This document shows positions 21,742-21,811 of a stretch of DNA of 21,811 nt, piece after piece (the first letter of the stretch is position 1; each line of letters opens with the position of its first letter). A program made the translations under genes and the position numbers. The notes under the pieces are model-generated. The model searched no databases. It was not told the DNA's origin and saw only the letters and a program-made list of their open reading frames with translations. This DNA is from Bacillota bacterium. GTDB lineage: Bacteria > Bacillota > Clostridia > Tissierellales > Tissierellaceae. Location of the stretch: contig JAEWGC010000045.1 in the NCBI GenBank assembly GCA_023388495.1, positions 1 through 21,811 on the forward strand, given 5' to 3'.

Positions 21742-21811
21742 TTAAGTTTTTTTCTGCTCATATTGATACTTTATTTGTTTTTTGGTATATATAAATTGGT
21801 GATAATATGAG
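21742..21811 (-). CDS. Possible C-terminal end of an upstream gene (partial)
   Basis: The minus strand carries an open frame entering from the right edge (SYYHQFIYTKKQIKYQYEQ, then KKT and stop). It lies about 33 nt before a terminator in the same direction, which is the main support. Twenty-two residues are too few to identify a family. A plus-strand start (ATG at 21807, TTGATA and TATATA boxes 17 nt apart upstream) competes for the same stretch, so the call is weak. Confidence 0.3.
   Translation of the reverse strand, partial: SYYHQFIYTKKQIKYQYEQKKT

Noticed and set aside
21763..21811. Plus-strand promoter and start codon at the right edge (TTGATA, TATATA, ATG at 21807)
   Set aside because: The boxes fit but AT-rich DNA gives such matches easily, only five coding bases are visible, and the leader would be too short for the apparent ribosome site. 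It cannot be decided within the window.
1..21811. tRNA, rRNA, insertion sequence or integrase gene
   Set aside because: I saw no cloverleaf-like sequence, transposase, terminal inverted repeats or recombinase motifs; the integration end of the prophage must lie outside this window.

Overview
The window is a contiguous stretch of a long-tailed (siphovirus) prophage or temperate phage from a low-GC Firmicute. A spore-forming Clostridia-like host is the best guess, because base composition is AT-rich, Shine-Dalgarno sites are strong (GGAGG), TTG and GTG starts occur, and the protein families are typical of clostridial phages (phi13-type major tail protein, XhlA, a CD1375-like small protein, a Cse60-like small protein). 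Every supported gene lies on the minus strand, so transcription runs from high to low coordinates. The species cannot be named from the sequence.

Reading in the direction of transcription: the right edge (21811-21235) holds a possible gene end, a terminator, and two related ~100-bp leaders with tandem TGTCGAA-type boxes. One leader precedes a Cse60-like small protein and the other a SLATT-type membrane protein. Next come an HNH nuclease (20547-20110), a GC-rich palindromic island that is a good cos candidate, and then the packaging and head genes: TerS, TerL, a small membrane protein, portal, ClpP-like protease and HK97-type major capsid protein. The connector and tail-completion genes follow: gp6-like connector, a small acidic protein, head closure, HK97 gp10-like protein and tail terminator. 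The tail genes are the major tail protein, a tail chaperone pair made by a -1 frameshift (CCCAAAC followed by an 11-bp stem-loop), tape measure, Dit, a baseplate protein, a large hub/collagen-like fibre protein, two more fibre or adhesin proteins and two small proteins. Many of these genes overlap by 1-14 nt and are probably translationally coupled.

At the left end, between the tail genes and the lysis genes, sits an unexpected cargo gene (1305-628). It encodes a secreted protein with a cohesin-like domain followed by a complete two-repeat type I dockerin. It has its own candidate promoter and a terminator on either side, which is the layout of a phage moron. After it come an XhlA-type membrane protein and the start of an N-acetylmuramoyl-L-alanine amidase that runs off the left edge.

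The most interesting items are the cohesin-dockerin moron; the pair of duplicated leaders with Spo0A-box-like tandem repeats controlling accessory genes and possibly the late operon; the SLATT gene placed just upstream of the packaging genes; and the well-formed frameshift signal and cos candidate.
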